Source: Taenia hydatigena | Lineage: Eukaryota; Platyhelminthes; Cestoda; Cyclophyllidea; Taeniidae | Direction of reading: 5' to 3' | Assembly: GCA_036345935.2 (NCBI GenBank) | Contig: JADWOT020000004.1 | Location: 19,883,155-19,947,154, forward strand | Length of the DNA stretch: 64,000 bases | Part shown: in pieces, positions 61,901-64,000 of the stretch | How the letters are laid out: each line of letters starts with the position of its first letter | Numbering within the stretch: position 1 is the first letter of the stretch | The notes under the pieces: model-generated | Database searches by the model: none | What the model was told of the DNA's origin: nothing | What the model saw: only the letters and a program-made list of their open reading frames with translations | Program-made: the position numbers and the translations under genes

Positions 61901-62944
61901 TTATTGATGGCCGGGCATGCCACATCTAATTTCGCGGGATACGTTGAGATGTCGCATTAAGAAGTATAATTCCAAGTGGATAAGCTAATAAGTTGAAAAG
62001 GCGGAGACTTGTGATGGAAGATAGCGAAGTACTGCAGCGATCAGTAGTGGGACCCGATCATATCACAACTTTCTTGACTAAAGACACCAAAAAACAAAAG
62101 ACGGGACAATATCAGGATAGCAATGCTAAAGTGGTTGCTAAACAATCGAAAATGACTGAGAAACCCACAGAAGGCTCGAAAAGGATCGGAAAGTGAGCCC
62201 AATGAGAGGTCCGTAATGTGCAAAGTCTGGTGAAAGACGTGGTAAGGGGTGCCAAAACGAAACCACTAAGAAACTGCTTCGACAGGGACTCCTCACCCCA
62301 CTTTCACTTACAACGTAGGTGGTTAGTCGAGAGGAAGTCGTATAAAAAACGCTAGCCTTACTCATTATATAAAACTAGAATTAGCCCCAGCGCTAGAGAT
62401 TGGATTATGCGAACAGTACTGTGCAGAAAATGGAATGATACTTGCAAGTGAGCATAGTTGTGACTGCCATAGTTGTAGGAGAACAGCTGGATAGGAGGAT
62501 TGGTGCATCACCAGAAATAACATCAACGCCGTACTTGAAGATGAAAGGGACAGCAACATTGGCCAGCTTGGCAGCCAAAAGCAGCCCAAATGCTGTGACC
62601 ACGCGGTAGCGAATAGATGGATTGTCAGCGGGCCAGATGTAGCCAAACAATCGACGAAGTATCATGGCATCTGTTGCTTTCTTCAGAGAAGAGGTATTAC
62701 AAAGACAAGATGCACTACTTACATCTAGGGAGGGGTTCACAGTGTCTGGATCCACCTGAACGTGAATGTGAAGCTGACGGCTGACAAAGGATTGAGGCGC
62801 TGTGAAGGTGGCAGTGATAAATTTCTCCAATATTGGTCGCTGAGTAACCCGACGTGTTACCGGTATATCAACAAAATCACGATAAATGCGGAATGGAGAA
62901 GTCGCACTGCGTTTCACAAAACGCGATGCGAGGGAAGAAAACAT
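58928..62944 (-). CDS. ABCB7: Mitochondrial ABC half-transporter ABCB7/Atm1
   Basis: The inner-membrane exporter that supplies a sulphur/glutathione compound for cytosolic Fe-S cluster assembly. Nine exons in coding order: 62723-62944, 62446-62680, 61288-61556, 61013-61189, 60400-60771, 59982-60110, 59750-59926, 59239-59514 and 58928-59155; 694 residues (human 752). Seen: a basic N-terminus compatible with a mitochondrial presequence ([16 protein letters not shown]); [93 protein letters not shown]; Walker [24 protein letters not shown]; signature [16 protein letters not shown]; Walker [13 protein letters not shown]; and H-loop IVIAHRLST. These match ABCB7 rather than ABCB6, 8 or 10. The ATG at 62942-62944 was chosen as the first in frame. 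An Ala-rich insert ([13 protein letters not shown]) interrupts the loop before GLTVGDLV. Confidence 0.95.
61557..62445 (-). other. ABCB7 intron 2 with GC donor
   Basis: An 889 bp intron that appears to start with GCAAGT instead of GT, ending CCTAG. Only this boundary keeps the phase and restores the TMLT-YGAVRAAA segment. No other gene recognised inside. Confidence 0.65.
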
Positions 62945-64000
62945 GCTGATCACTCCAGATGTTCACAAAGAAAACATATACACGCGGCTTTCCTGAAGTG
63001 TCCGAAAATCCCAACCCGGTGGTATATTCTAGAAAACTTTAGAAGTTTAACGAAAAAATCGGCAGTCAGAAAAGCGTAAAAAACTAAGGGACAGAGTCAT
63101 GAAGGCGCCCAAATATCACATACAGCAGGAGAAAACGTATCAGATGCGTAAAAGTGGAATATAGAAGCAAAATGTGTAAATCAAGTCATTGGTAAGGATA
63201 GCATCCTCCCTATCATATTGATACAAGGCGCTTATGAGGAGCACGCCCCAACCATTAATAGACGAAATCGAGAGGGACTTCACAAATGTGATAAATAACA
63301 GAATACACACTTACCAAAGCATCAAAATGCCCGCAAGTGTAATTGGCTGGAATAAATAATAAATCAGGTGCAGGAACGCATAACCTATTTTTCCCTTTTC
63401 AAGCGATCTAATGGGTGAATCAATATAGCAATTTAAAGTTTTGGGTTATTACAATCATATGAAGTCTTATGCTTTAAAAGGTGGGTCGTTTAGCACTAAC
63501 TGGTTTATAAACTCGCCAAATAGTTCAAATATTTCGATTAGTTGTCATATACAATTGAAAACTATTCACTAATAGATCTACGTGTTTTGTGTTCATTAAT
63601 GGTAGCCATTATAACCCGACCACATAACTTTAATATAAGATGGGAAACGGTTAGATGCCCAATGCTTTTACGGAAGTTTAGAGGAAGAATTTGTGTATTC
63701 TCACCTCTTTGTTAGATTGAATGAGCCTATAATCATCCCATTAGCATGAAATCGCAGGATGTGGAATTCAATTAGTCAGCTTAATTAACTCAACATCAGA
63801 ATGAACTTTGACCCATCACATTGACATGCATCATACTAAAACATCTCTGGGGTCAAAAAGGTGTAATACTTAAACAAAACATGAACTGTCGACATACAGG
63901 GAGGAATGGGACTACTGTTATGGATTGGGTGCTGGTTCTCTTGGTGAAGGTATAATTCCAGTGATCATTCTTAACGTTGTCACCAAAGCCGAAAGATATG
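62945..64000. other. ABCB7 upstream region
   Basis: A 1.06 kb AT-rich stretch to the right edge that includes the ABCB7 promoter side. Nothing else recognised. Confidence 0.5.

Overview
This window is animal nuclear DNA, most likely from a parasitic flatworm and probably a tapeworm (inference). The gene set is metazoan: a noggin-like secreted factor, a receptor guanylate cyclase, a Shab-type K+ channel, KNL1 and a mitochondrial ABC half-transporter. Many introns are only 35-90 bp with GT...AG ends, mixed with introns of several hundred bp, and gene-poor AT-rich stretches separate the genes. Nothing prokaryotic, no CRISPR array, no rRNA and no recognisable tRNA was found.

I rebuilt eleven protein genes exon by exon, checking that codon phase is preserved across each junction. 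On + from the left: SRRT/ARS2 (1639-5122, 10 exons), then 511 bp later KNL1 (5634-11514, 20 exons). On -: histone H2A.Z (11789-12288), mitochondrial ribosomal protein L3 (13187-15465), an intronless noggin-like gene (18992-19675), an intronless PKA catalytic-subunit-like kinase (20408-21439), a 22-exon receptor guanylate cyclase with a short unusual ectodomain (22366-29886), and a divergent actin-related protein (34976-36350). On +: a Kv2/Shab voltage-gated K+ channel (43116 to about 50225; the C-terminal exons are less certain) and the NEDD8-E1 subunit NAE1 (55504-58760). ABCB7/Atm1 on - (58928-62944) converges on NAE1 with 167 bp between the stop codons.

The rest is intergenic. It holds at least 14 degenerate copies of a roughly 100-165 bp dispersed repeat in both orientations, and two inverted, decayed copies of what looks like a Tc1/mariner-type transposase (about 30.88-31.33 kb and 32.7-33.03 kb). 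Gene-poor stretches at 36.4-43.1, 46.2-49.9 and 50.2-55.5 kb show no convincing coding sequence.

There is no operon-like functional grouping: the genes are a mixture of housekeeping (RNA biogenesis, kinetochore, chromatin, mitochondrial translation, Fe-S export, neddylation) and signalling (BMP antagonist, PKA, cGMP, K+ channel). The points most worth a second look are the receptor cyclase with its compact non-ANF-like ectodomain, the intronless PKA with DFG changed to DLG, the KNL1 with few MELT-like repeats, the divergent actin-related protein, a GC-AG intron in ABCB7, and splice-acceptor-like sites just upstream of several start codons, which could be trans-splicing sites.
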